Positions 1-9,237 of a stretch of DNA of 64,000 nt are shown here, in pieces (the first letter of the stretch is position 1; every line of letters starts with the position of its first letter). The notes under the pieces were generated by a model, which saw only the letters and a list, made by a program, of their open reading frames with translations, did not search any database and had not been told where the DNA came from. The DNA comes from Aeromonas bestiarum (GTDB lineage Bacteria > Pseudomonadota > Gammaproteobacteria > Enterobacterales > Aeromonadaceae). Location of the stretch: the NCBI RefSeq assembly GCF_000819745.1, contig NZ_CDDA01000005.1:76914-140913 (forward strand), read 5' to 3'. Made by a program: the position numbers and the translations under genes.

Positions 1-554
1 CCCTGGTCCACATCATCCTCGGCATGCTGCCCGCCGTACTCATAGGTCTCGCCATTCACAGCTGGATCAAGGCCAACCTGTTCGGCCCGGAAACCGTGAT
101 GTATGCCCTGGTCGCCGGCGGCATCTTGCTGATCATCGCCGAGAAGTTTCGCCCGGCGGTACGCTCCGAGACCCTGGATGACATCAGCTACCAGCAGGCG
201 TTTGGCATAGGCCTGTTCCAGTGCCTGGCGCTCTGGCCCGGCTTCTCCCGCTCCGGCGCCACCATCAGCGGCGGCATGCTGATGGGGATCAGTCGCCAGG
301 CGGCGGCCGAGTTCTCCTTCATCCTAGCGGTGCCCATGATGGTGGCCGCCAGCGGACTGGATCTCTACAAGAGCCGCGACCTGCTCTCCATGGCCGACTT
401 CCCCATGTTTGCGGTGGGCTTCGTCACCGCCTTCGTGGTCGCCATGATAGCGATCAAGACCTTCCTGGCGCTGATCCGTCGTCTCGACTTCATCCCGTTC
501 GCCATCTACCGCTTCGTGGTGGCCTTCGCCGTCTACCTGGTATTCGTTGCCTGA
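1..554 (+). CDS. uppP: Undecaprenyl-diphosphatase UppP (BacA), 3' part
   Basis: Integral membrane phosphatase that recycles undecaprenyl pyrophosphate to the monophosphate carrier used for peptidoglycan and O-antigen; overproduction gives bacitracin resistance. The 5' end lies outside the window and the reading frame is open from base 3. The visible part has several hydrophobic helices and the family signature [13 protein letters not shown] followed by [18 protein letters not shown], which holds the conserved Ser/Arg catalytic segment. The gene ends with TGA and is followed directly by a strong intrinsic terminator, so it is the last gene of its transcript. Confidence 0.95.
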   Translation, partial: LVHIILGMLPAVLIGLAIHSWIKANLFGPETVMYALVAGGILLIIAEKFRPAVRSETLDDISYQQAFGIGLFQCLALWPGFSRSGATISGGMLMGISRQAAAEFSFILAVPMMVAASGLDLYKSRDLLSMADFPMFAVGFVTAFVVAMIAIKTFLALIRRLDFIPFAIYRFVVAFAVYLVFVA

Positions 555-572
555 TCCGGCCGCGACACCATG

Positions 573-600
573 AAAAAAGGGACCTGTCGGTCCCTTTTTC
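573..600 (+). terminator. Intrinsic terminator after uppP
   Basis: Perfect 11-bp stem (AAAAAGGGACC / GGTCCCTTTTT) with a 4-nt loop. A-run on one side and T-run on the other make it usable from both strands, which suits the convergent uppP and chrR-like genes. Confidence 0.9.
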
Positions 601-615
601 TATTGTTGCCCGTCC

Positions 616-1296
616 TCAATAGAGGCGATGGGTGATGCCGTTGAGCAGCCGCGACAGCCCCTTGGTGAACTGTACCGGCGCATCCTGCACCGTGTAGCAG
701 AGGCAGCCGTCCGGGGTGTGCGGGCTGTGGGCATGGCTGGCATCGCGCCAGATGAAGTCCCCCGCCTGATAGCAGGTGTCGCCATCTTCGATGGTGCCTG
801 CCAGCAGCAGGGTCAGCTCATAGCCCTGATGGGTGTGCTCGGGGATGCGGCCACCGGCTTCTATGTGCAGCAGGCTGGCGCGGGCCCCCAGCTCGTCCAG
901 CGGCAGACTGTGCTGACGAATGGCGCCAATGTGACGCCACTTGGGGGCATGGTGACGCGCCAGCACCCTGGGCAAGCGGTATGACTGGCCCGCCACCTGC
1001 AACTCGGGCTGGGGGGGTGCCAACTGGCTGAGTGCTGCCGTCGTGGCTACCGGCTGCTGCAGTATGCCGGCCAGCATGGCATCGAGTGCCACCGGCATGC
1101 TCTCGCTCATCGTTGCCGGCTGATCTTCTGCCGGCTCCAGATACTGGCGAGCCAGTTCCTCTTCGCAGGCTCGCAGACTGGCAGCACACTCGGGGCAGAG
1201 CTCGCAATGGGCGGAGACACCGACCGCCAGCGGCAGGGGCAGCTCGTCGGCGGCGAAGGCGCGCAACATGGCGTGAGTCGGATGGGTTTTAATCAT
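616..1296 (-). CDS. chrR: ChrR-type zinc anti-sigma factor with C-terminal cupin
   Basis: Predicted to hold the ECF sigma factor encoded just upstream until an oxidative (singlet-oxygen type) signal releases it. 226 aa. The N-terminal ~90 residues form a zinc-binding anti-sigma domain with the HxxxCxxC element (HCELCPEC, about residues 30-37). The C-terminal half is a cupin (PEHTHQGYELTLLLAGTI, then a GDFIW motif) with metal-binding His residues. Its ATG overlaps the sigma-factor stop by 8 nt, so the two are translationally coupled. Function is assigned from family architecture (RpoE-ChrR of Rhodobacter). The gene lacks the photolyase/cfa neighbours often seen with this pair. Confidence 0.85.
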   Translation of the reverse strand: MIKTHPTHAMLRAFAADELPLPLAVGVSAHCELCPECAASLRACEEELARQYLEPAEDQPATMSESMPVALDAMLAGILQQPVATTAALSQLAPPQPELQVAGQSYRLPRVLARHHAPKWRHIGAIRQHSLPLDELGARASLLHIEAGGRIPEHTHQGYELTLLLAGTIEDGDTCYQAGDFIWRDASHAHSPHTPDGCLCYTVQDAPVQFTKGLSRLLNGITHRLY

Positions 1297-1858
1297 GGCC
1301 TTGCTCCACTTGCTCTTTCAATTTCTGTAATGCCAGTCTGAGGCGGGATTTGATGGTACCGAGCGGCACGCCGAGTCGCTCCGCCAGCTCCTGCTGGGAG
1401 AACTCCTGCAGATAGATGCCGCGCACCACCTGCTGTTGCGGCTCCGGCAGGGTGGCGAGGTAGTGCGCCATCTGGCGGGTCAGCACGGCATCCTCACCAC
1501 CGCTCAGGTGCTCCTCTTCCGCCCTGAACTCCAGCATGGGCCACAGCTCCTCGGCGCAGAGATCCTCCTTGCTGGCGCGGCGGCGGCGCAGCATGTCGAA
1601 GCTCTGGTTGCGCATGACGGTGTAGATCCAGGTAGTCGGCGCCCCCTTCTCGGGGTGGTAGAGGCGGGCCTTCTGCCACACCAGCAGCATGGTCTCCTGC
1701 ACCAGCTCCATGGCGTTGGCCTCGCTGCCGAGGTGACGCAACCCATAGCTGCGGATGCGCGGCGCGAAGTGGTGGAACAGGCGGGCGAAGGCGGCCTTGT
1801 CGGCCTGCTCGGCGACCCGGATGAGAAGAGACTTCAGATCGCCATCTGGATTGTCCAT
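1289..1858 (-). CDS. rpoE: ECF RNA polymerase sigma factor (RpoE/ECF11-like)
   Basis: Extracytoplasmic-function sigma-70 factor of about 189 aa. Region 2 is visible as AFARLFHHFAPRIRSYG ... AMELVQETMLLVWQKA and continues into TWIYTVMRNQSFDMLRRRR. Region 4 is EPQQQVVRGIYLQEFSQQEL with the helix-turn-helix LGVPLGTIKSRLRLAL. The call of the ChrR partner rests on the overlapping downstream gene. I prefer the ATG at 1858 (MDNPDGDLK, AGGA upstream). An in-frame ATG at 1909 preceded by AAGG would add 17 residues and cannot be excluded. It probably activates its own operon from the ECF-type promoter at 1942-1968. Confidence 0.88.
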   Translation of the reverse strand: MDNPDGDLKSLLIRVAEQADKAAFARLFHHFAPRIRSYGLRHLGSEANAMELVQETMLLVWQKARLYHPEKGAPTTWIYTVMRNQSFDMLRRRRASKEDLCAEELWPMLEFRAEEEHLSGGEDAVLTRQMAHYLATLPEPQQQVVRGIYLQEFSQQELAERLGVPLGTIKSRLRLALQKLKEQVEQGHD

Positions 1859-1941
1859 GGGGGGCGATATCCTGCGCTGAGTCGATTGGGGTTGGCCAGT
1901 ATATGCCATTGCGCCATGCCTTGAATGTTGTGGTCATCACC

Positions 1942-1968
1942 ATTACGCCGGGCGTGGCAAAAGGATCA
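1942..1968 (-). promoter_or_regulatory. Candidate autoregulated ECF promoter of the sigma/anti-sigma operon
   Basis: On the minus strand TGATCC is followed after 15 bp by CGTAAT, about 35-85 bp upstream of the two candidate sigma-factor starts. This resembles the TGATC...CGTA type -35/-10 motif of RpoE/ChrR (ECF11) promoters. The spacing is short, so this is a candidate only. Confidence 0.45.
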
Positions 1969-1990
1969 CAGGCGGGCCGCAAATTGGCAC

Positions 1991-2557
1991 TCAATGGCTG
2001 GCAACCAGCAGGCCGCTCAGCAGGGAGAGCGCAGGCTGGTTGTCGTCCGCCGCCAGCAACCACTGCTTCTGTTCCACGGGAATGGGCAGCACCTCCAGCC
2101 AGCGCTGGGCCACCCAGCTGGCATCGTCCCAGTCGGGATCATGGTAGAGGGCCGCATATTCCGGGTAGTCGTTGAATACCTCCTGCAGTGCCCTGGCCAG
2201 TGAGTGCTGATCGGCATTGAGCCTGCCCGTCTGCCAGGGCGGCAGCAGCGCCACCTCGCCGACCCTCAGCCCGTCGGGCTCCTGCCACAGATCGACGATC
2301 CTGACCCGCTCCATGCCGAGCACGGTAATGCCCAGCAGACCGTCCGGCAGTTGATCGAAATCGATGATCCGCACCCGGGTGGCGATGGGGTACATGTTGC
2401 GCAGCGCATCGGGCTGGCGGGGGTCGAGCATGCAGAGCACGAAGCCCTGATCTCCCGCCTCGGCGATCATGCGCTGGTATCTGGGCTCGAAGATGCGCAG
2501 CGGCATGATGCCACCGGGCAGCAGGTGAGCCGAGAGGGGAAACAGCGCCAGTTTCAT
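1991..2557 (-). CDS. LON peptidase substrate-binding domain protein
   Basis: 188-aa stand-alone LonN-like domain with no ATPase or protease domain. The start MKLALFPLSAHLLPGG is typical of the family (LFPL...LFPGG...LRIFEPRY), followed by LRIFEPRYQRMIAEA and TRVRIIDFDQLPDG. The ATG at 2557 is chosen because AGAGGA lies 8 nt upstream and the family begins there; a longer reading frame upstream lacks support. Its role is unclear, perhaps substrate or adaptor binding related to protein quality control. It is single-gene and co-directional with the ECF pair downstream, but the ECF promoter separates them. Confidence 0.85.
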   Translation of the reverse strand: MKLALFPLSAHLLPGGIMPLRIFEPRYQRMIAEAGDQGFVLCMLDPRQPDALRNMYPIATRVRIIDFDQLPDGLLGITVLGMERVRIVDLWQEPDGLRVGEVALLPPWQTGRLNADQHSLARALQEVFNDYPEYAALYHDPDWDDASWVAQRWLEVLPIPVEQKQWLLAADDNQPALSLLSGLLVASH

Positions 2558-2870
2558 CAGGATATTCCTCTGTGGAAGATACCTGTTGATACGACCGCCG
2601 TGGACGGGCAGATCATTCAGACCGAGTTGGAATAAAAAAACCCTTAACAATCAGGGGAAAATAGCCTGGACAAGCCGCTTCGATATGCAGTAGAAATGGA
2701 TAAGCACCATTTAATCCATTGAATATTCTGGATACTGGTGACAAATGCAGTGAAATATCCGCCCGACCAACTCCGGCGGGCCGTCCCTATAGTTTTCTCG
2801 GGCCGATGCGGGTAAAATTCACGCCCTTATATATCAGTCATTTTTCGACGCGCAACCTTGGTGGTCAGTT
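2558..2870. other. Divergent intergenic region before argS
   Basis: 313 bp without a credible gene. It should hold promoters for both the LonN-like gene (-) and argS (+). Hexamers TATAGT (2788-2793) and TAAAAT (2813-2818) could be -10 elements for argS, but I see no convincing -35 for either. Confidence 0.5.
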
Positions 2871-4616
2871 ATGAAAGAGCATATTCATCATCTACTTGAA
2901 CAAACGGTAGCCAATCTCAAGTCAGCGGGCGTGTTGCCGGCGGACCTGGAAGCCCGGGTGCAAGTAGACCGATGCAAGGAGAAGGCTCACGGTGACCTGG
3001 CCACCAACCTGGCCATGCTGCTGGCCAAACCGGCCCGCAAGAACCCCCGTGAGCTGGCCGCTGCCATCATAGAGCACCTGCCCGCCTCGGACCTGATCGC
3101 CAAGGTCGAGATCGCCGGCCCCGGCTTCATCAACTTCTTCTTCGACCAGCGCTGGCTGGCCGGCCAGGTGGAAGCCATGGTGACCTCTGCCAACGCCAAC
3201 GTGAAGCTGCCGACCCCGCAAACAGTGGTGGTGGACTACTCGGCGCCGAACGTGGCCAAAGAGATGGCGGTGCACCACATCCGCTCTACCGTGCTCGGTG
3301 ACGTAGCCGCCCGTGCCCTGGAATTCCTCGGCCACAAGGTGGTACGCGCCAACCATATCGGTGACTGGGGCACCCAGTTCGGCATGCTGATCGCCTATCT
3401 GGAGAAGATGGCCAACGAGCACGCCTCCGACATGGCGCTCAAGGATCTCGAAGCCTTCTACACCCAGGCCAAGCGTTGCTACGACGAAGACGAAGCCTTC
3501 GCCGAGCGTGCGCGTAACTACGTGGTCAAGCTGCAGGGTGGCGATGAATACTGCCGCACCATGTGGAAGAAGCTGGTCGACATGACCATGGAGCAGAACC
3601 AGATCAACTACGACCGCCTGAATGTCTCCCTGACCAACAAGGACATAATGGGCGAGTCCATGTACAACGACATGCTGCCGCAAATCGTCGATGACCTGAA
3701 AGCCCGCGGGCTGGCGGTCGAGAGCGAAGGGGCCACTGTCGTCTTCCTGGACGAATTCAAGAACAAGGATGGCGAGCCCATGGGCGTCATCATCCAGAAG
3801 AGCGATGGCGGCTTCCTCTACACCACCACCGACATCGCCTGTGCCAAATATCGTTACGAAACCCTGGGTGCCGACCGCGTCATGTACTTCATCGACTCCC
3901 GTCAGCACCAGCACCTGATGCAGGCCTGGACCATCACCCGCAAGGCGGGCTATGTGCCGGAATCCGTGCCGCTCGAGCACCACGCCTTCGGCATGATGCT
4001 GGGCAAGGATGGCCGTCCCTACAAGACCCGTTCCGGCGGCACCGTCAAGCTGGTCGATCTGCTCAACGAAGCCGAGGAGCGCGCGAGCGCCCTGCTGGAG
4101 AACCGCAACAGCGATCTCTCCGCCGCAGAGAAGGCCGAAGTGGTCCACGCCATCGCCATGGGTGCGGTCAAGTATGCGGATCTCTCCAAGAACCGCACCA
4201 CAGACTACATCTTCGACTGGGACATGATGCTGTCGTTCGAAGGCAACACGGCCCCTTACCTGCAGTACGCCTACACCCGGATCCAGTCCATCTTCCGCAA
4301 GGCTGGTGTCAATGCCGAGACCCTGACCGGTACTGTGACCCTGAACGAGGAAGCCGAAGAGGTGCTGGCCCAGAAGCTGATCCAGTTCTCCGACGCGGTC
4401 AACGGCGTGGCGGACAAGGGCATGCCGCACCTGCTCTGTACCTATCTGTACGAGCTGTCCGGCAACTTCATGACCTTCTACGAAGCCTGCCCGATCAACA
4501 AGGATGGCGTCGACGAAGCCACCCGCCAGAGCCGTCTGCTGCTGTGCGCAGCCACCGCCAAGGTCCTGAAACTGGGTCTGGGCGTGCTGGGTATCCATAC
4601 CCTGGAGCGCATGTAA
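2871..4616 (+). CDS. argS: Arginyl-tRNA synthetase
   Basis: Class I aminoacyl-tRNA synthetase charging tRNA-Arg in the cytoplasm. 581 aa, close to the 577 aa of E. coli ArgS. N-terminal Add1 domain (about 1-110), then the [20 protein letters not shown] segment with the HIGH-type motif (HIRS), and the catalytic core containing [11 protein letters not shown] and [15 protein letters not shown]. The C-terminal DALR anticodon-binding domain (about 460-581) ends ...[12 protein letters not shown]. Translation starts at the first ATG, whose N-terminus ([13 protein letters not shown]) aligns with the family. ftsN starts 3 nt after the stop, so the two are probably cotranscribed. Confidence 0.97.
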   Translation: MKEHIHHLLEQTVANLKSAGVLPADLEARVQVDRCKEKAHGDLATNLAMLLAKPARKNPRELAAAIIEHLPASDLIAKVEIAGPGFINFFFDQRWLAGQVEAMVTSANANVKLPTPQTVVVDYSAPNVAKEMAVHHIRSTVLGDVAARALEFLGHKVVRANHIGDWGTQFGMLIAYLEKMANEHASDMALKDLEAFYTQAKRCYDEDEAFAERARNYVVKLQGGDEYCRTMWKKLVDMTMEQNQINYDRLNVSLTNKDIMGESMYNDMLPQIVDDLKARGLAVESEGATVVFLDEFKNKDGEPMGVIIQKSDGGFLYTTTDIACAKYRYETLGADRVMYFIDSRQHQHLMQAWTITRKAGYVPESVPLEHHAFGMMLGKDGRPYKTRSGGTVKLVDLLNEAEERASALLENRNSDLSAAEKAEVVHAIAMGAVKYADLSKNRTTDYIFDWDMMLSFEGNTAPYLQYAYTRIQSIFRKAGVNAETLTGTVTLNEEAEEVLAQKLIQFSDAVNGVADKGMPHLLCTYLYELSGNFMTFYEACPINKDGVDEATRQSRLLLCAATAKVLKLGLGVLGIHTLERM

Positions 4617-4619
4617 TAG

Positions 4620-5459
4620 ATGGCAACCCGGGATTACGTCGGCAACAGCCCGAGAAGACGGGCCGGTGGTCGTAACACCAAGAAAGCGGCACCTCGCCGC
4701 TTTCCTGTTATCCCGGCACTGCTGGCCGGGGTGCTGCTGGCAGGGTTCGGCGGCTTCCTCTACATGATCAACGGCAAGGGCAGCGATGCCCCCACCATTG
4801 AAGAACAGGTCAAGGCCAACAAACCCAAGGCGCAGAACAACGGCTTGCCGCAGGAGAAGTGGAGCTATATCGAACGGCTGGAGAACAAGCAGGTCGATAT
4901 CACTGAGCCGCCCCCCCAACCGGGTGTGCTGCCACCGCCCCCTGCCCAGACCCTGACCCTGCAGCCGGAGAAACTGCCGCAGCCGGTGCCGACCGACATT
5001 CCCCAGCCGGGAACGCCTATCGGCCAGGTGCAGCCCTACAAGCCGCAACCGGTTCAACCCGCCAAGCCAGCCCCAGTGGCCAGTGCCCAGGAGCAGGTGA
5101 TCGACCGCAAGGCCGAGCGTGAGCGGATGGAGCGTGAACTGCGGGCCGAGCTGGAACGGGAGCGCGCCGAAGCCACCAGGGCTCAGGCAGCGACCCAGCC
5201 GGCGCAAACCGCAGCGGCGGACAGCGGTCGCTACATGATGCAGTGCGCCGCCCTGCGCTCGCAGGATTCTGCCGAGTCGCTCAAGGCACGTATCGCCTTC
5301 GGTGCCGGCCTCTCCTCCAGCCTGCAGGTGGTGAATGGCGCCAACGGCACCGTCTACAAGGTGATGGTGGGTCCCTTCAGCGGCAAGGCGGCCGTCGATG
5401 CGGCCAACCGCAAGCTGCAAGGCTCCGGCATCAGCGGCTGCATCCCCAAAAAGGGGTGA
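4620..5459 (+). CDS. ftsN: Cell division protein FtsN
   Basis: 279-aa bitopic inner-membrane divisome protein that triggers septal peptidoglycan synthesis. Visible layout: basic cytoplasmic N-terminus (ATRDYVGNSPRRRAGGRNTK) that in E. coli contacts FtsA; one membrane helix at about residues 29-51; a long Pro/Gln-rich periplasmic linker with a charged segment RKAERERMERELRAELERER; and a C-terminal SPOR domain (about 205-277, RYMMQCAALRSQDSAESLKA ... VYKVMVGPFSGKAAVDAANR) binding denuded glycan. It follows argS by 3 nt and is closed by a terminator at 5483-5513. Confidence 0.93.
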   Translation: MATRDYVGNSPRRRAGGRNTKKAAPRRFPVIPALLAGVLLAGFGGFLYMINGKGSDAPTIEEQVKANKPKAQNNGLPQEKWSYIERLENKQVDITEPPPQPGVLPPPPAQTLTLQPEKLPQPVPTDIPQPGTPIGQVQPYKPQPVQPAKPAPVASAQEQVIDRKAERERMERELRAELERERAEATRAQAATQPAQTAAADSGRYMMQCAALRSQDSAESLKARIAFGAGLSSSLQVVNGANGTVYKVMVGPFSGKAAVDAANRKLQGSGISGCIPKKG

Positions 5460-5482
5460 CCGCCGCCAGCGGATGAGTGATC

Positions 5483-5513
5483 AGGGCCGGGTTGAAGACT
5501 CGGCCCTTTTCTT
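5483..5513 (+). terminator. Intrinsic terminator after ftsN
   Basis: 10-bp stem with one G-T pair (AGGGCCGGGT / ACTCGGCCCT), 5-nt loop, followed by TTTCTTTTC. It separates argS-ftsN from the heat-shock operon hslVU. Confidence 0.85.
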
Positions 5514-5566
5514 TTCTGCGTCACGCGTCTCAACGGCAGTCGACCCGTGGCGGATAATCAGCCAGG

Positions 5567-5595
5567 GTTGAAAAGCGCCAACCCCATCCCCATCT
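5567..5595 (+). promoter_or_regulatory. Sigma-32 heat-shock promoter of hslVU
   Basis: GTTGAAA, a 14-bp spacer and CCCCATCT match the sigma-32 consensus CTTGAAA-N13/14-CCCCATNT with one mismatch. A start near 5602 would give a leader of about 45 nt before the hslV GTG. E. coli hslVU is likewise RpoH-controlled. Confidence 0.85.
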
Positions 5596-5646
5596 TTCTT
5601 GCCATGCACAGTCAGGCCGTTATTCGGCTCAAGCGAGGTAAGTAAA

Positions 5647-6195
5647 GTGACTACCATAGTTTCTGTCCGCCGCAACGGCCAAGTCGTGATAGGTGGTGAT
5701 GGCCAGGTATCCCTCGGCAACACCGTCATGAAGGGCAACGCCCGCAAGGTTCATCGTCTCTATAACGGCAAGGTGCTGGCAGGTTTCGCCGGCGGCACCG
5801 CCGATGCCTTCACTCTGCTCGAGCGCTTCGAAGCCAAACTGCAGGCCCATCAGGGTAATCTGGAACGCGCCGCCGTGGCGCTGGCCAAAGACTGGCGCAC
5901 CGATCGCGCCCTGCGCCGTCTCGAGGCCCTGCTGGCGGTCGCCGATGAAAACAAATCCTTCATCATCACAGGCAACGGTGACGTGGTGCAGCCGGAGCAT
6001 GATCTGATCGCCATCGGCTCGGGCGGCAACTTCGCCCAGTCCGCCGCCACCGCCCTGCTGGAGAACACGGATCTCGACGCCAAGAGCATCGTCGAGAAGT
6101 CCCTCAAGATCGCGGGCGACATCTGCGTCTTCACCAACCAGCATCACACGGTCGAAGTGCTGAATTACGATCCGAAAGAAGCCGAGCCCAAGTAA
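5647..6195 (+). CDS. hslV: ATP-dependent protease subunit HslV (ClpQ)
   Basis: Threonine peptidase of the HslUV complex, proteasome-beta-like, forming a double hexamer in the cytoplasm that degrades SulA, RpoH and misfolded proteins. The start is the GTG at 5647 ([20 protein letters not shown]), as in E. coli. This puts the catalytic Thr at residue 2 after Met removal; upstream in-frame ATG codons would bury it. AGGTAAG lies just upstream. [20 protein letters not shown] and [21 protein letters not shown] are family motifs. 182 aa, slightly longer at the C-terminus than the 176 aa of E. coli. hslU follows after 54 nt. Confidence 0.96.
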   Translation: MTTIVSVRRNGQVVIGGDGQVSLGNTVMKGNARKVHRLYNGKVLAGFAGGTADAFTLLERFEAKLQAHQGNLERAAVALAKDWRTDRALRRLEALLAVADENKSFIITGNGDVVQPEHDLIAIGSGGNFAQSAATALLENTDLDAKSIVEKSLKIAGDICVFTNQHHTVEVLNYDPKEAEPK

Positions 6196-6249
6196 GCCCC
6201 CCATTTGCAAGGGGTGGGCCCTGCCCGCCCCGGATACAGGAATGCCATC

Positions 6250-7578
6250 ATGTCCGAGATGACCCCGAGAGAAATCGTCCACGAGCTGGACCGACACATC
6301 ATTGGTCAGGCCGATGCCAAGCGTGCCGTCGCCGTCGCCCTGCGCAATCGCTGGCGCCGGATGCAGCTCGATGAAGAGATGCGCCACGAGGTGACCCCGA
6401 AAAACATCCTGATGATAGGCCCGACCGGGGTCGGCAAGACCGAGATCGCCCGTCGTCTGGCCAAGCTGGCCAACGCTCCCTTCATCAAGGTGGAAGCCAC
6501 CAAGTTCACCGAGGTGGGCTATGTGGGCAAGGAAGTGGACAGCATCATCCGCGATCTGACCGACGTCGCCATCAAGCTGGTGCGCGAGACCGAGATGGAG
6601 AAGATGAAATACCGCGCCGAGGAAGCCGCCGAGGAGCGCATCCTCGACGCCCTGCTGCCCAACCCGCGCAACAGCTGGGGCGAGGAGGAGAAGGCCGACA
6701 ACTCCAACACCCGCCAGATCTTCCGCAAGAAGCTGCGGGAAGGCCAGCTGGATGACAAGGAGATAGAACTCGAGCTGTCAGCCAGCCCCATGGGCGTCGA
6801 CATCATGACCCCGCCGGGCATGGAAGAGATGGCCAGCCAGTTGCAGGGGCTGTTCCAGAACCTGGGTCAGAACCAGAAGAAGAAGCGCAAGATCAAGGTC
6901 AAAGAGGCCATGAAGGCGCTGATCGAAGAGGAAGCGGCCCGTCTGGTCAACCCGGAGGAACTGAAGCAGAAGGCTATCGCCGCGGTCGAGAACAACGGCA
7001 TCGTCTTCCTCGACGAGATCGACAAGATCTGCAAGCGTGGCGAGAGCTCGGGCCCGGATGTCTCCCGCGAAGGGGTACAGCGCGACCTGCTGCCGCTGGT
7101 GGAAGGCTGCACCGTCAACACCAAGCACGGCATGGTCAAGACAGACCACATTCTGTTCGTCGCCTCCGGCGCCTTCCAGGTGGCCCGCCCGTCGGATCTC
7201 ATCCCCGAGCTGCAGGGTCGCCTGCCGATCCGGGTCGAGCTGACCGCGCTCACCACGGATGACTTCGAGCGCATCCTGACCGAACCGAACGCCTCGCTCA
7301 CCGATCAGTACCAGGCGCTGATGGCCACCGAAGGGGTCAAGATCGAGTTCACCAAGGATGGCATCCGCCGTCTGGCCGAAGCGGCCTGGCAGGTCAACGA
7401 GCGCACCGAGAACATAGGTGCCCGCCGCCTGCACACAGTGATGGAGCGGCTGATGGAAGACATCTCCTATGACGCCTCCGAGAGGTCCGGCGAGACCTTC
7501 ACCATAGACGCCGACTACGTCAACGCCCACCTCGGGGCGCTGATCGAGGACGAGGATCTGAGCCGCTTTATCCTGTAA
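6250..7578 (+). CDS. hslU: HslU (ClpY) unfoldase ATPase
   Basis: AAA+ ATPase that unfolds and feeds substrates to HslV. 442 aa (E. coli 443). Walker [14 protein letters not shown] (about residues 56-68), pore motif GYVGKEV, insertion I-domain roughly residues 110-230, Walker [12 protein letters not shown], sensor region [11 protein letters not shown], and C-terminal tail ending LSRFIL that docks into HslV. The start at 6250 ([20 protein letters not shown]) has AGGA 8 nt upstream; an upstream extension in frame is not conserved. Expressed with hslV from the sigma-32 promoter. Confidence 0.97.
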   Translation: MSEMTPREIVHELDRHIIGQADAKRAVAVALRNRWRRMQLDEEMRHEVTPKNILMIGPTGVGKTEIARRLAKLANAPFIKVEATKFTEVGYVGKEVDSIIRDLTDVAIKLVRETEMEKMKYRAEEAAEERILDALLPNPRNSWGEEEKADNSNTRQIFRKKLREGQLDDKEIELELSASPMGVDIMTPPGMEEMASQLQGLFQNLGQNQKKKRKIKVKEAMKALIEEEAARLVNPEELKQKAIAAVENNGIVFLDEIDKICKRGESSGPDVSREGVQRDLLPLVEGCTVNTKHGMVKTDHILFVASGAFQVARPSDLIPELQGRLPIRVELTALTTDDFERILTEPNASLTDQYQALMATEGVKIEFTKDGIRRLAEAAWQVNERTENIGARRLHTVMERLMEDISYDASERSGETFTIDADYVNAHLGALIEDEDLSRFIL

Positions 7579-7598
7579 GCGCGCCCTACCGTCATCAT

Positions 7599-9041
7599 TC
7601 AAGACGCCTCCCTTGCGGAGGCGTCTTCGTTTTCGGCTCCCCCCTGGATCGTTTCGACCGGCGCGCCACTGTGGCCTCTTCCCGTCAGCCAGATCGCGGC
7701 GCCAATCAGCAGGCCGCTCAGGGCAAAGCTGGTCTGCATGCCGAACACCAGATCCGCCGGCATGGCCGTGGCCAGGTTGGGCGTTCCCACCAGGGTGGCA
7801 AACAGGCCACCGAGTCCGGCCGCCCCCGTCAGCTGGCCCAGATTGCGCGACAGGGTCAGCAAGCCGGCCACGGCTCCCCGCGCCTGTTCGGTTGCCACCC
7901 CCACCACGGCGCTGTTGTTGGCGGTCTGGAACAGGGCATAGCCGGCGGTCAGCAGCAGTATGGGCAGCAGATAACCGAGCGGGCCATATCCGGCGCTCAG
8001 GGTGGCCAGCCCGAGGAGCGCGATCATCATGGCCATCAACCCCAGCCGAGCGACCCGGCGCGAACCTAACCTGTCCACCAGCCAGCCGGCAGGCATGCCC
8101 GTCAAGGCCGCCAGCAGGGGTCCGCCGGAGATCATGAGCCCGACCGTCGCCATGTCGAGCTCGAACACGCCGTGCAGGTAGAAGGGGCCGATCAGCAGGG
8201 TCAGCACCATGACGCTGGCCACCAGCGCACTGGCGAGCAGGCCACCCTTGAGCCGGGAGTCGGCCAGCAGTGCCAGCGGCAGCAGGGGGAAACGGGCACG
8301 GCGCTCGCGGCGAACGAACAAGGCAGTGCCAAGCAGTGCCCCCGCCCACCAGCCCAGCGCCGGGGTGCCCCCCGAGGTCAGCGCCAGCCCGTAGCAGAGC
8401 AGCGCCACCACCAGCATCGACAGGCTCGCCAGCGTCACCCTCTCTCTTTGTGGCAAAGCCCCCTCAGGTGGCAGACCGACCATGCCGGCACCCAGCGCCA
8501 GCAGGCTGACGGGTACCAGCAACAGGAAGGGGGCCTGCCAGCCAAACCCGCCGATCAGCAGGCCACCGAACGAGGGACCAAGGGCAGTGCCGCAGGCCGA
8601 GAGGGTACCGAGCAGCCCCATGCCCCGGCCACGCTGCGCCGCAGGTACAAGCTGCCCCACCATGGCCAGCGCCAGAGAGAGCATGCAGGCCGCACCGATC
8701 CCCTGCAGTACACGCGCCGCAATCAGCCAGCCTATGGTCGGCGCCAGGGCGCACAGCAGGGATGCCAGCGCAAACAGCGCCACGCCCCCCAGCAACAGGC
8801 GCCGCCGGCCAAACCTGTCGCCGAGCCGGCCGGCCACCAGGGTCAGGCAGGTGATCCCCAGCAGGTAGGCCACCAGCACCCACTGCAGGCTGGCGAAAGG
8901 GGCGGCAAACGCCTGTCCCAGCGCGGGCAGCGCCATGTTGGTCATGCTCCCCGCCAGCATGGGCAACAGGGTGGCGAGGCCGAGTGCCAGCAAGCCGGCA
9001 CGGCGAACCCAGGGAGAGGGAATTATGCTGGGGTATGGCAT
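7599..9041 (-). CDS. MFS drug/solute exporter, 14-helix (DHA2) type
   Basis: 480-aa major facilitator superfamily transporter with about 14 hydrophobic helices. Motif A is GRLGDRFGRRRLL after the second helix, and the antiporter motif C region is CGTALGPSFGGLLIG, both typical of proton-driven DHA2/EmrB-QacA exporters. The substrate cannot be told. The divergent LysR gene at 9238 is its likely regulator, with the 196-bp gap holding shared control sites. The last residues (ENEDASAREAS) are encoded by the hslU terminator hairpin. Confidence 0.88.
   Translation of the reverse strand: MPYPSIIPSPWVRRAGLLALGLATLLPMLAGSMTNMALPALGQAFAAPFASLQWVLVAYLLGITCLTLVAGRLGDRFGRRRLLLGGVALFALASLLCALAPTIGWLIAARVLQGIGAACMLSLALAMVGQLVPAAQRGRGMGLLGTLSACGTALGPSFGGLLIGGFGWQAPFLLLVPVSLLALGAGMVGLPPEGALPQRERVTLASLSMLVVALLCYGLALTSGGTPALGWWAGALLGTALFVRRERRARFPLLPLALLADSRLKGGLLASALVASVMVLTLLIGPFYLHGVFELDMATVGLMISGGPLLAALTGMPAGWLVDRLGSRRVARLGLMAMMIALLGLATLSAGYGPLGYLLPILLLTAGYALFQTANNSAVVGVATEQARGAVAGLLTLSRNLGQLTGAAGLGGLFATLVGTPNLATAMPADLVFGMQTSFALSGLLIGAAIWLTGRGHSGAPVETIQGGAENEDASAREAS
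7601..7630 (+). terminator. Intrinsic terminator after hslU
   Basis: 11-bp stem AAGACGCCTCC / GGAGGCGTCTT, 5-nt loop, then CGTTTTC. It lies inside the last codons of the convergent MFS gene, so the same bases encode that protein's C-terminus. Confidence 0.85.
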
Positions 9042-9237
9042 GGGTGTGACCTCAAGCGAACCAGGATGACCACAAGGCTAGCCCTGACGCTGATCCGGCG
9101 GAAGACGCACGACATGCAGCTTATAGCTGCACAGCACGCCATATGAAGCCATGGATTCTCGCGTATGATGAGTCAACACACAGATATGATCGCCATCGGC
9201 TGATCACCCCGCATACCAGGCCGGCGAGGGCACGACC

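Noticed and set aside
2922..5420. 832-codon minus-strand reading frame opposite argS-ftsN
   Set aside because: A shadow frame caused by GC-rich codon usage; no domains, and both plus-strand genes are unambiguous.
6778..8349. 523-codon minus-strand frame across hslU and the MFS gene
   Set aside because: Runs antisense through the conserved hslU ATPase and out of frame through the MFS gene; no recognisable protein.
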